64,000 nucleotides of DNA from Fundidesulfovibrio putealis DSM 16056 (GCF_000429325.1 NZ_AUBQ01000003.1:186001-250000), one strand, 5' to 3'. Shown: positions 33,866-42,110, numbered from the stretch's first letter. The notes: generated by a model from the letters alone, not told the origin. Numbers and translations: made by a program.

Positions 33866-34666
33866 ATGGACCCCAACATCCCCTTTGACATCCTTGAATA
33901 CCGCGACGGGGCTTTCAGCGCCGCCGAGGTGAAGGCCATCCGGGAGCTTCCCCTACGCATAGTGGTCAACGGCCAGGAAGTGATCTCACTGCAGTGCACC
34001 GGCATGCAGCCGAGGTTCCTGGTGGCCGGCTACCTTTTCGGTTCTGGCCTGATTGAACACGCGGACGACATCGTTTCCATGATCGTCACTGAAGATACCG
34101 GGGGTATCGTGGTCTGTGTGGAGATCAAGGGCACCCCGATTAAACTCCTTGGGGTAAGTCTCACCTCCGGCATGGGGCGGGATATCCTGACGCAAGGACA
34201 AGCGGATGAGACCTCCGGCAATCCCAGGTTGGCCAATATCCCAGTGCCGCCAAAACCATTCATCCGGCCGGCAAATATACTGGACATGGTGCGTGCACTC
34301 CACACCCGCTCCAGCCTCTACCGCCTGACTCGCGGCTGCCACAATTCCTCGCTGTGCACTCCGGAAAATATGCTCATCTTCCGCTCGGACATCGGCAGGC
34401 ACAACGCCATCGACACCATCGTGGGCCAATGTCTGATGGAGGCAATCCCGTTGCAGGACAAAATGATCGTGTCCACAGGACGCATCGCCTCGGAAATCGT
34501 TCACAAGGCCGTCCGGGCCGGAATCGGTGTGTACGCGTCCATAGCAGTGGCCACCAGCCATGCCGTGGAAACAGCCATGCGTTATGACCTCACTCTCATC
34601 GGCAACGCCACCGAGGACAAATTTTGGGTGTACCACGATCCCGGACGTCTGTTTTCCAAGTGCTGA
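33866..34666 (+). CDS. FdhD-family protein lacking the canonical CxxC
   Basis: 266 residues from the ATG at 33866; a TTG 36 bases upstream is less likely. FdhD/NarQ proteins pass sulfur to the bis-MGD cofactor of formate dehydrogenase through a CxxC loop (SSCGVCG). Here the equivalent loop reads LTSGMGRD (99-106) with no Cys. Otherwise the family is clear: RSDIGRHNAID (173-183), STGRIASEIVHKAVRAGI, IAVATSHAVETA and FWVYHDPGR. New Cys occur in TRGCHNSSLC (158, 164), where FdhD has TGGLHAAAL. It is divergent from the AOR operon; a TATACT -10-like box lies 50 bases upstream. It may serve the AOR cofactor. Confidence 0.85.
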   Translation: MDPNIPFDILEYRDGAFSAAEVKAIRELPLRIVVNGQEVISLQCTGMQPRFLVAGYLFGSGLIEHADDIVSMIVTEDTGGIVVCVEIKGTPIKLLGVSLTSGMGRDILTQGQADETSGNPRLANIPVPPKPFIRPANILDMVRALHTRSSLYRLTRGCHNSSLCTPENMLIFRSDIGRHNAIDTIVGQCLMEAIPLQDKMIVSTGRIASEIVHKAVRAGIGVYASIAVATSHAVETAMRYDLTLIGNATEDKFWVYHDPGRLFSKC

Positions 34667-35039
34667 ATCATTCTGCGAAGATACTATAATGCGCTCGGAA
34701 TATGTGGCCTGAATAGGATTACGTGGCTATCCCCACTTCACCTGGATAACAGTTTGCTCCAATGGAATCCCCGGAAATGTCCAAACACTGTTATCTTTTT
34801 TGAAATTTATCTAATGAAATCAGTATATTTTGTCAGGGGCCATGCTCCATGGGGTTCAGGGGAGCTTGGTTGGATCAGGTACTGCCTTTTTCTCGTCATA
34901 TGCCCCCCATCTGATCACCTGTGTCGGCTAACTTTTGGAGAACCGCTATGGCCAAATGGGAGTCTGCTTTTCCCGGGGTTCGAACGTGCATGGTTTTATT
35001 TGCGCAATGATTTCAATGGATAAGCGGCCAGTATCCTTG
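34667..35039. other. Intergenic, AT-richer end of island block 1
   Basis: No gene is supported between the FdhD-like gene and the second att-like repeat. Composition is AT-richer than the chromosome average. No recombinase remnant was recognised. Confidence 0.4.
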
Positions 35040-35138
35040 CTTCTAAGCAGACGGTCGGGGTTCGAGTCCTCCCTGGCGCGCCATATTTTCAAGGGGTTAG
35101 GCCTGTTGGCCTGACCCCTTTTTTATGTTGGATTACCT
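35040..35138 (+). repeat. Second copy of tRNA-Arg 3' end plus terminator (att-like)
   Basis: Bases 35040-35083 repeat the tRNA-Arg anticodon-loop-to-CCA segment with one G deleted in the T-stem. Bases 35084-35138 repeat the tRNA terminator and its flank (GTTGG.TTACCT) with a few changes. The 5' half of the tRNA is absent, so no tRNA is made here. Confidence 0.85.
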
Positions 35139-35311
35139 GCCTGGAGAATCTTGTGGCCAACCACCCGAAAACACGAGGGAATTCTGGATAACATTTGGAA
35201 GGCGCGCGAGATGCTGAACTGCGAAAGTGTTGGCGGCGGACGATGAAAAGGGTTGCAGAGAGTGTTAATAAATGGAGGGTGCTTGTTCGGCCTCTCGTGC
35301 AGGTCAGGTGG

Positions 35312-35995
35312 TCAACGCGCCTGGTCCGCATCATCGGTGTCTATGAGCCCTTTACGCATGGCGTAACGGACCAGATCAAGCGGTGATTTAAGCCCTAGTT
35401 TGGCCATGATGTTGGCCCTGTGGTTCTCTACCGTTTTTCGCGTGATGAAGAGCCGTCCGGCAATGGTTATTGGTTTCTCACCCTCCGCCAGGAGTCTCAG
35501 GATTTGCTGCTCCCGTCGCGTGAGTGCATCATAGGAGGAACCTTGGGTGCTGTTCAGGCGTTCCGAATAGTCCAGGAGTTTTCGTATCACCTGCGGGGAA
35601 ATCGAGCAGTCGAGGTATTGCTCCCCACGCCTTACTGCCTCCAACGCCTGGATCAGGCGTTCCCCGACTGAACCTTTTACAACATACCCCATCGCCCCTG
35701 CCCTGAAACTTGCCGCAACCATGTCCATTGAGGAGTGCATGCTGAGTACTATGCAGGTGGTGCGGGGATACAGCGATTTCATCTCAATAATAAGTTCCAT
35801 ACCATGAACATCCGGCAGGGACAGATCCATCAGTATGAACTCCGGCTGCAACTGTGCGGCCAGTTTCCTTGCTTCATCAGCAGAGCCGGCTTCCCCGACC
35901 GTGCAAAAATTCGCCGACGCATCCACCATGGCTCTTACACCCATGCGAAAAAGAGGGTGGTCGTCCACGATGAGAAGCGTGGTTGGAGTATTCAT
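35312..35995 (-). CDS. NarL/FixJ-family response regulator
   Basis: 227 residues. The receiver domain has LLIVDDHPLFRMGV and the phospho-acceptor Asp in FILMDLSLPDVHG (about residue 57), with a conserved Lys in YVVKGSVGER. The C-terminal LuxR-type helix-turn-helix shows LTRREQQILRLLAEGE and TRKTVENHRANIMAKL. It is co-transcribed with, and overlaps by 4 bases, the sensor kinase gene. The likely target is the GltB-like gene upstream or the AOR module; no operator was identified. Confidence 0.92.
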   Translation of the reverse strand: MNTPTTLLIVDDHPLFRMGVRAMVDASANFCTVGEAGSADEARKLAAQLQPEFILMDLSLPDVHGMELIIEMKSLYPRTTCIVLSMHSSMDMVAASFRAGAMGYVVKGSVGERLIQALEAVRRGEQYLDCSISPQVIRKLLDYSERLNSTQGSSYDALTRREQQILRLLAEGEKPITIAGRLFITRKTVENHRANIMAKLGLKSPLDLVRYAMRKGLIDTDDADQAR

Positions 35996-37176
35996 TGCGC
36001 ACCTTCCGTTTGCACGGGTACTTCAACCATGAGTCGGGTTCCTGACCCAGGCGCAGAGCGGATGGTCAAGGTCGCACCGATCAGCCGAGCTCTCTCCCTC
36101 ATGCCGACAAGTCCCATGCCCTGATCGCATGAGAACGGTAGCGTGGCTTGGGGCTCGAAGCCCCGGCCGTTGTCTTCAACCCGCAGTATCACGGACGGGT
36201 GCGATGCAATCAGCCGCACGCGCACTGCACGAGCATCGGAGTGCTTGCGGATGTTCGCAAGGGATTCCTGCAGGATGCGGTAGAGATTGATCTGCGTATC
36301 AAAACTCAGCCGGACCGGGCTCATGCCCTCGCAAGAGAAATCCATCTCCACACCGTGGCGTGAGGCGAAATCCTGGCAGAGACGGTACGTCGCCGAAGGC
36401 AGACCGAGCGGCTCCAGCGCCGGTGGCAGGAGGGAATAGGCCAGGTGGCGTATTTCGCCAATCACCGCCCCTGTCTGTTGGAGCAGTCGCCCTATCTGCG
36501 CGGATGCCTCAGCGGAAAGGGAACCGAACCTAGCAAGCAGGGATTCAAGCTCCATTTTGATCAGGGACAGATCCTGGGCCGCCTTGTCGTGCAGGTCGCG
36601 CGCGATGCGCTGGCGCTCGTTCTCCTGGGCCTTGATCAATTCGCTCGACAGGCTGCGCAAAAGGGTCTTTATCCGTCTCGCCTCTACTATCCGCCCCAGC
36701 AGGTCGGCCACAGCGTTCAGGAGGTGGCGTTCTTCCTTGAGAAACGGTCCCTCCCCGCAGTCGGGGTATCGCTTCAGGTAGCGGACCTCGACAAACCCGG
36801 CCTCTTCCCCCCCCGCCCGCACGGAACACGACTGGACCCAGGGAGTGGGAGAGTAGCCTGCGGTCTTGTGCTCCACACCGTCCACGGCCACAAGCGCACA
36901 GGTTCCTTCAGGGTGCTGCCAGGACGACCGGATCACCTCCGCAATACCTTTGACCAGGTCCGTAGTCGATATGTCTTCATCCTGTGAGAGGCGCGTGATT
37001 GAGTAGAGGCAGTTGAGTTCTTTAACCCGCTCGCGCAGGGCACGTAGGGTCTTGCCATGCGCGGCCAGTATTCCCTGCCTGCCGCTCGGCCCTATGGCGC
37101 GGGATGGGCTATGCCTTACCCTTGTCCGGATCCTGGCGAGGGATCTGGCTAGGTGCGTTCGGCGAACGGCTTTCAT
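35992..37176 (-). CDS. NarX/DegS-type soluble sensor histidine kinase
   Basis: 394 residues. The N-terminal coiled coil (TLRALRERVKELNCLYSITR) is followed by a GAF-like region (about 60-180). The HisKA_3 helix has the His in ERQRIARDLHDKAAQDLSL, and the HATPase domain has RVEDNGRGFEP and GMGLVGMRERA. There is no membrane helix, so it senses a cytoplasmic signal. Cys in the GAF region (CALVAVDG, QSCSVRAGG, YPDCGEG) could ligate a cofactor. It overlaps its response regulator by 4 bases. The first ~35 residues are basic and poorly conserved-looking, so the true start may be downstream. Confidence 0.88.
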   Translation of the reverse strand: MKAVRRTHLARSLARIRTRVRHSPSRAIGPSGRQGILAAHGKTLRALRERVKELNCLYSITRLSQDEDISTTDLVKGIAEVIRSSWQHPEGTCALVAVDGVEHKTAGYSPTPWVQSCSVRAGGEEAGFVEVRYLKRYPDCGEGPFLKEERHLLNAVADLLGRIVEARRIKTLLRSLSSELIKAQENERQRIARDLHDKAAQDLSLIKMELESLLARFGSLSAEASAQIGRLLQQTGAVIGEIRHLAYSLLPPALEPLGLPSATYRLCQDFASRHGVEMDFSCEGMSPVRLSFDTQINLYRILQESLANIRKHSDARAVRVRLIASHPSVILRVEDNGRGFEPQATLPFSCDQGMGLVGMRERARLIGATLTIRSAPGSGTRLMVEVPVQTEGAQ

Positions 37177-37277
37177 GACGTCTTATGGTGGCGCTTTTTC
37201 GGAGGGAAGACAACACCTGCGGACCGGAAAGTACCACAATAGCCGGGGCGGCTGTGCACCGCCCCAGCGACCGGTTT

Positions 37278-38912
37278 CTAGGCCAGAAGGAGTCTGCGAG
37301 CGGATTCGTCCTGGATACTGGTGATGAAGGGAATGCCGGTTTCCAGAGCGGTTTCGCGGTTGGCCGAGGCGATGTCCTCCCGAGCAATCTCGCAGACCGA
37401 GAACTTTCTAGCACCTGCCAGTAATTGCTGCATACCTGCCCCCAATTTGTCCATAAGGGTACAGATGGCAACGGCGCCGTAGGGCACGTGCTTCATTTCG
37501 TCCAACCCTACCTTCTTCTTCACGGATGCCCAGCCTGCGAAGATCTCCTCCGGCGAAGCGCCGATGTCTTTCACGCTTTTGGGTAGGGCGTCCCAGTTGC
37601 CGCAGACCGCGTCCCGGGATTCCGGGTTGAGAGCCCCCTCAATGTTGGCACCCAGGAAACCCGGAATCATGACCGCCCTGCCCATGCAGATCAACTTAGC
37701 GTACGGTGCGCCCAGGGCCATGGCCTTGAAGATATGATCCTCGCGAGCGAAACCGCCAGCGAAAGAAAGGTCTACGACTTTCTTGCCTCGGGACGCCAGC
37801 AACGAGGCGTATTCGTAGGCCTTTGCGTGCAGCAGGATGGAGGGCACACCCCAGGTTTCCATCATGTTCCAGGGGCTCATGCCGGTTCCGCCGCCGGAGC
37901 CGTCGATGGTCAGCAGGTCCAACTCGCAGTCGGTGGCGTAGCGGATGGCCATGGCAAGGGCTTCCATGCCGTAAGAGCCTGTTTTGAGGGAAATGCTGGT
38001 GTAGCCCAGCTTGCGCAGGTGTGCGACGTTTGCCATGAAGTTGTCCCGCACGGCGGCTTCGGAGTCCAGGTCTGTGTAGCCCAGCCTGGAATGCCGAGCA
38101 AAACCTTTGACAGCTCCAGACTCGTATCCTTCGCGCACCTCGGCCAATTCCGGATCGGGATCCACCAGGTAACCGCGTCGCTTAAGGAAAAGGGCGTAAT
38201 CCAGGCTGGATACCTCGATCTCCCCGCCGATGTTTTTGGCGCCCTGTCCCCACTTCAGTTCGATGATCACCTTGTCGCCGTACTTGTCGATCACGTATTC
38301 GGCCACGCCGTTGCGGGTGTCCTCGACGTTGAGCTGAACAATGATGGCCCCGTAGCCGTCGAAATAGCGCATGTAGCCAGCGATGCGCCGATCCAGTTCT
38401 GGGGCTTTGGATATCTTGCCGTTGGAAAGGATGGACTCTCGGTCAACGCCAACCACGTTCTCACCCACGACGATGGGGATGCCTGAAAGCGAGCAGCCTG
38501 CGGCGAAAGAATCCCAGTACTTGGCCGCGATGAAAGTGGAGCCGAGAGCTCCAGTCATTAGGGGGAGGCGGGCCTTGTGCCCTTTGCCGAAGGATGTTTC
38601 CAGGCTCACGTTAGTGAAGAGGCAGTCGTCGGGGCTGTTGGTGCGGCCTTCGACAAAAGCCTTCGCACCGTAGTTGTACCCTTGGATGCGCAACGCGTTG
38701 TAGTTCACCCCCACGTGGGTGGTGTTTCCACTGCCTGCCGTCACCATCCCAAAATCCCGAGGGTAGAGCATGGCGCGACCCTTGAGGCTGGAAAGCCAGC
38801 ATTCGCATTTACCTTGGCAATCCGCGCGGCAAAGGGTGCAAAGCCCGGATTCAGCGATATTTCCCCTATTCACGGTGCCGAGGACGTCGTTGGCTTTTGT
38901 AAGGCTGCTCAT
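37278..38912 (-). CDS. GltB-like FMN-binding protein with Cys-rich N-terminus
   Basis: 544 residues of the glutamate-synthase alpha/beta-barrel family without the amidotransferase domain. The FMN/barrel motifs are VIIELKWGQGAKNIGGE, LTIDGSGGGTGMSPWNMME and AGGFAREDHIFKAMALGAPY. The N-terminus carries CTLCRADCQGKCECW (Cys at about 25, 28, 32, 36, 38), a likely Fe-S or metal site. The role could be an FMN/Fe-S oxidoreductase related to archaeal-type glutamate synthase; true GltS activity is not implied. It is upstream of and co-oriented with the two-component pair (100-base gap). Confidence 0.85.
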   Translation of the reverse strand: MSSLTKANDVLGTVNRGNIAESGLCTLCRADCQGKCECWLSSLKGRAMLYPRDFGMVTAGSGNTTHVGVNYNALRIQGYNYGAKAFVEGRTNSPDDCLFTNVSLETSFGKGHKARLPLMTGALGSTFIAAKYWDSFAAGCSLSGIPIVVGENVVGVDRESILSNGKISKAPELDRRIAGYMRYFDGYGAIIVQLNVEDTRNGVAEYVIDKYGDKVIIELKWGQGAKNIGGEIEVSSLDYALFLKRRGYLVDPDPELAEVREGYESGAVKGFARHSRLGYTDLDSEAAVRDNFMANVAHLRKLGYTSISLKTGSYGMEALAMAIRYATDCELDLLTIDGSGGGTGMSPWNMMETWGVPSILLHAKAYEYASLLASRGKKVVDLSFAGGFAREDHIFKAMALGAPYAKLICMGRAVMIPGFLGANIEGALNPESRDAVCGNWDALPKSVKDIGASPEEIFAGWASVKKKVGLDEMKHVPYGAVAICTLMDKLGAGMQQLLAGARKFSVCEIAREDIASANRETALETGIPFITSIQDESARRLLLA

Positions 38913-39556
38913 CTCTTCTCCTGCTGGTTGCGGTTGGTGGGGTCTGTTTTCGGGTGTGCAGTCACTGCGTGCTGTTGCCGGGTTCAGCCATGGTGGTCAT
39001 GAGGTTCTCAAGGTTCCCAGGTGCCGATGCCGGAGCGGTTTGGCTTGTGGTCACCGGGTTCCGGCATGTCCGCTCGATCACGGGCGTCCGTTGTTTCCAT
39101 GGGTAGCCTCTTCTTTCGGGCGCTCCTTGATAATTGGCAGGCCAGGGCGAGCATCTTTCTCTGCCCCGTGTGTTTAGCAAGGAAAACACACAAGAGACGC
39201 TCCATTGTCCATGGGGAGAAGGAATGGATTTCCGGGACATTGCCCCAAAACTCCCACCCAATAGTGGCGGAGGAAGGACTTGAGTCTGGCTGGGCTTGAA
39301 ACGCATGCAAGTACAGCATGCTACCGGAGATGAGTCCTCCATCTCTTGTACGCGAGTAAATTCAGTGTGTTAGACGTGTTGGCCTGACCCCTTGCTACCG
39401 GGGGGAGGATTGAGTTGCCTGCTATGCAGGGCAAGAGTGACTTAGTAAGTCCCAATTCCAAGCGATAAACATTTCAGGGGGTGTCTGGATGTCCCCTGAG
39501 TCCGTAAGTGTCTTGATAATCAACTTAACTGGTTGAAATTCATGTGGGTGGCTTGG
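38913..39556. other. Intergenic end of island block 2 with decayed terminator copy
   Basis: No gene is supported. GTTAGACGTGTTGGCCTGAC (39369-39388) is a mutated piece of the tRNA-Arg terminator repeat, implying earlier insertion or deletion here. Confidence 0.45.
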
Positions 39557-39603
39557 GCCTTCTAAGCAGACGGTCGGGGGTTCGAGTCCTCCCTGGCGCG
39601 CCA
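39557..39603 (+). repeat. Third copy of tRNA-Arg 3' end (att-like, probable original right boundary)
   Basis: 47 bases identical to tRNA-Arg from the anticodon stem to CCA. Unlike copies 1 and 2, the flank on the right is different and contains its own terminator, as expected if this is the displaced original 3' end of the chromosomal tRNA gene. Confidence 0.88.
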
Positions 39604-39614
39604 CGAATGGTGAA

Positions 39615-39649
39615 GGCTCCTGGGTTTTGACATCCCAGGGGCCTTTTTT
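39615..39649 (+). terminator. Rho-independent terminator after third att copy
   Basis: Stem GGCTCCTGGG / CCCAGGGGCC followed by T6. It was probably the ancestral tRNA-Arg terminator before insertion. Confidence 0.85.
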
Positions 39650-39781
39650 GTTTGCCGCCTGTTTGCCGGTTGAGAGCAACAAGCTTCGCCTTGCAAGACG
39701 CCCCGCACCCATTCGTGGACACCTGGAACATTCTTCGTGTAGCGTTGAATCAGTCCCGGACCCGAAACAGAAGGAGCGTCC

Positions 39782-40993
39782 ATGAACCCGCGCCAAGGCT
39801 TCATCGTATTGCTTGTCCTCACCCTTCTGCTTTCGTCCTGCAAGAAGGCTTCCCAGACCGCCAACGAGATGGCCGACCAGGTCGCCTACCAACCAATCGA
39901 ATACGTCAACGCCAAGACGGCTGGACCGGCGGTGGTCATCCTGCCCGGCTCGGTGAAATCGGGGCATATTCTCTACCGGCAGAAGATCGGGGATGGAAAT
40001 ATTGCGGACTTTGGCGAGATGGAAATGGAAAAGGCCGGTTTCCCCATCCTGGATCGAGCCAATCTCGACGCCATCGTGGAAGAGATTTCCCTTGCCGCCC
40101 AGATGGCCGACCCCCAGGCGCTCAAGCTGTTTCGCAAGGGTAAATTCGCAAACGCGCGGTTTCTGGTCCGTTTCGATGTGATCAAGGCGGAGCGGCTGTC
40201 GCAATCCCGGAAGTCCTTCGACGGGGCCCTCGCTGGCGCCCTCGTTGGAGGCATTCTGGCGGGGGTCACCGACAGCGCGGAGATCGGCACTGCTACGGGA
40301 ACCGCCATTGCTTCCATCAAGTCCGACGAGGAAACCAGCGTATGGGGCATGGGAATGCGCTACACGGTCATTGATGCCGTGACCGGCGTGGCTGTGTTTA
40401 CGGGCGAGGTCGATGAGACAGTGGACGTTCGAAGGACGCTGAAAGGATTCCTCGGGTCCACCGAGCAGAAGAGCAACCTCCTGCCCCTGGACGCCGTGAC
40501 CCTCAGGATGGTCCAGCAGTGCGTGGCCCGCATCGACTCCGTGGACAAGGCGGCAATGAACGCCGCTCCGAGTGTGCCCGCCGGGGCTCCCAAGGTACAG
40601 GCGGACCGGAAGGAAAAAGACATCCTCGCCCAATACGAGCAACTCAAACGGAAAAAAGAAGAAGAGCGTCAGGCGGCGGCTCATGCCGCCCGCTTCGAGG
40701 GTGTCTACTCGGGCAAGTTCGCGGGCGGGACCAAGGGTGACATATCCCTCATCGTCAGCGGCGACCGGGTTGAAGGGAGGGTGACCAACGCCGACGGGCT
40801 CCAGGGCGTTTTCACCGGTTCCTTCAACTGCGAAACCGGCGCCATGAACTGCGAGCTGGCTGGCAACATCTCCATCGTGAAATTCACAGGCGCCGTGACT
40901 GGCGCGGTGCAGCCAGGACAGGCATCCGGCGAGTGGGTTGCCAACGGCTGGGGAACTGAAAAAGGCACCTGGAGCGCAGCGCAAGTCAAATAG
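39782..40993 (+). CDS. CsgG-like outer-membrane-associated lipoprotein
   Basis: 403 residues with a lipoprotein signal (LLLSSC, Cys20). Residues ~50-250 recall CsgG/curli-assembly-type domains: PAVVILPGSV, FPILDRANLDAIVEE, ARFLVRFDVIKAERLS, and a Gly/Ala-rich segment GALAGALVGGILAGVTDSAE, then VIDAVTGVAVFTGEVDETVD. A charged linker (KEKDILAQYEQLKRKKEEER) leads to a beta-rich C-terminal domain (GVYSGKFAGGTKGDISLIVS, with VFTGSFNC). It is likely involved in envelope assembly or export; no curli genes are adjacent. Confidence 0.65.
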   Translation: MNPRQGFIVLLVLTLLLSSCKKASQTANEMADQVAYQPIEYVNAKTAGPAVVILPGSVKSGHILYRQKIGDGNIADFGEMEMEKAGFPILDRANLDAIVEEISLAAQMADPQALKLFRKGKFANARFLVRFDVIKAERLSQSRKSFDGALAGALVGGILAGVTDSAEIGTATGTAIASIKSDEETSVWGMGMRYTVIDAVTGVAVFTGEVDETVDVRRTLKGFLGSTEQKSNLLPLDAVTLRMVQQCVARIDSVDKAAMNAAPSVPAGAPKVQADRKEKDILAQYEQLKRKKEEERQAAAHAARFEGVYSGKFAGGTKGDISLIVSGDRVEGRVTNADGLQGVFTGSFNCETGAMNCELAGNISIVKFTGAVTGAVQPGQASGEWVANGWGTEKGTWSAAQVK

Positions 40994-41204
40994 CTGCGCC
41001 AGTCTGCGCGTCCACTTCCTGAAGTTGGAGGTCCGGCGGCCATGGACAGGTTGATGGCGCCGCCGGGCACTCCTCTCAGGTTATCTCTCGCCATGCGGTG
41101 ATCATGTTTGACATGGCCGGGCCTCCATTCCGGGCTTTTCCTTTTCAAGAACTCCCTGGTATCAGGTGGCGGCCTGAGCAGAACCCGAACCAGGAGGGCG
41201 GATT

Positions 41205-41420
41205 GTGGAAGAGCAGCAAGAGTGGGTGCCGGTGTACTCATGCGTGGTAGTGGAGATGGACACTCCCCGGCACGCGATGGAATCGCAAGGACTCTTCAAT
41301 TCCAAAGTGGCTGATGGCTGGGAGCTCTTCGACATCACGAGCTATCCCCCTGATGCATCAGGAAAAATATTTGAACGATATACCTTCAGGAGCAGGCCAG
41401 GATTCATGCCGAAGTCCTGA
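41205..41420 (+). CDS. Small DUF4177-like protein
   Basis: 71 residues starting at GTG 41205, which follows CAGGAGGG at good spacing. The pattern VPVYSCVVVEMD then FNSKVADGWELFDITSYPPD and IFERYTFRSR resembles DUF4177-type small proteins (strand, helix ending GWELV, strand). Function is unknown. It lies between the CsgG-like gene and the Met-rich exported protein, all on the plus strand. Confidence 0.6.
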   Translation: MEEQQEWVPVYSCVVVEMDTPRHAMESQGLFNSKVADGWELFDITSYPPDASGKIFERYTFRSRPGFMPKS

Positions 41421-41456
41421 GCTTTTCCGGAAAGATTCATTCATCAGGAGACTTTC

Positions 41457-41921
41457 ATGTTCAAGATTCGCAATTGTCTTGTGTTGTCCCTTCTCGCATC
41501 GTGTCTGTGTCTTTCGTCCCCGTTGACCGCCTTTTCTGCGAGTTCCGCTGGTCAGGTGCCCTTTGGAGACTCGTCCAAGGCCGACGCCAAGAGGATGAGC
41601 GAGAACAAGGCGAAATACGATGGAATGAACAAGGGCGCTGATTTGATGATCGAGGGTTCGGACATGATGATGAAAAAGGACAAGCAGTCGATGATCGATG
41701 GCCAGAAGATGATGGCCAAAGGTGATCGGATGATGCGGTCGGCAGGAGCAAAGGACAAAGGCAGTCTGAAGATGCTGCACGGCGCAGATATCATGCTGAA
41801 GGCGGCTGAGATGATGATGAACAGCTCTGACCCTGCTGACAGGAATATCGAGAAAATGATGTCGGACGGAAAGTACGCCCTTTTGGAAGGCAAGGGCATG
41901 ATGATGGACAGTTTTAAATGA
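41457..41921 (+). CDS. Exported methionine-rich repeat protein
   Basis: 154 residues. The signal peptide (LVLSLLASCLCLSSPLTAFS) precedes a helical mature part with a recurring ~17-residue pattern built on [AL]D-M-M/I-x-[KE]-[GA]…MM. Examples are GADLMIEGSDMMMKKDKQ, DGQKMMAKGDRMMRSAG and GADIMLKAAEMMMNS. More than twenty Met lie in clusters of two or three, suggesting copper or other soft-metal binding or oxidant quenching in the periplasm. Terminator at 41965. No named family is recognised. Confidence 0.7.
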   Translation: MFKIRNCLVLSLLASCLCLSSPLTAFSASSAGQVPFGDSSKADAKRMSENKAKYDGMNKGADLMIEGSDMMMKKDKQSMIDGQKMMAKGDRMMRSAGAKDKGSLKMLHGADIMLKAAEMMMNSSDPADRNIEKMMSDGKYALLEGKGMMMDSFK

Positions 41922-41964
41922 TCCGTGATTCATTATATTGGAATTTCTCTTTATAATTTTGAGG

Positions 41965-41999
41965 AAGGCCGCCGAAAAATGAGGCGGCCTTCTTTGTTT
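41965..41999 (+). terminator. Rho-independent terminator
   Basis: Stem AAGGCCGCC / GGCGGCCTT, 9-base loop, then TCTTTGTTT. It ends the Met-rich protein gene. Confidence 0.8.
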
Positions 42000-42041
42000 G
42001 TGCGGAGCGGGAAAGTCCGCAGGGGTCTTCTCGGCAGGCGG

Positions 42042-42110
42042 CCAGGGTCGCGAGTTCTTCCTGGCTCGCCTGTGAGGTATGGGGTTGGGCCTGAGGGTCC
42101 GGCCCCTTTT
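42042..42110 (+). other. Degenerate tRNA 3'-end and terminator-like sequence
   Basis: AGGGTCGCGAGTTCTTCCTGG then CTCGCC (42045-42070) resembles the tRNA-Arg T-arm/acceptor segment with several changes. It is followed by a hairpin GGGGTTGGGCC / GGTCCGGCCCC and TTTT (42081-42110), laid out like the tRNA-Arg terminator with compensating wobble pairs. It may be a fourth, decayed att-like copy or a chance terminator. Confidence 0.35.

Larger units (their letters stand above)
29868..39603. mobile_element. Tandem accessory island at tRNA-Arg (two blocks framed by three att-like repeats)
   Basis: The 47 bases from 29868 to the CCA end of tRNA-Arg are repeated exactly at 39557-39603 and with small changes at 35040-35083. 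The latter copy also carries the tRNA terminator and about ten bases beyond. This divides the region into a first block (AOR/FdhD module) and a second block (two-component system and GltB-like protein). tRNA 3' ends are classic attB sites. No integrase or excisionase gene was found, so the blocks are either decayed islands or were mobilised in trans. Confidence 0.7.

Noticed and set aside
35040-35083. Second tRNA-Arg gene
   Set aside because: Only the 3' half is present and a G is missing from the T-stem; it is an att-like repeat, not a tRNA.
39557-39603. Third tRNA-Arg gene
   Set aside because: No D-arm or 5' acceptor strand upstream.
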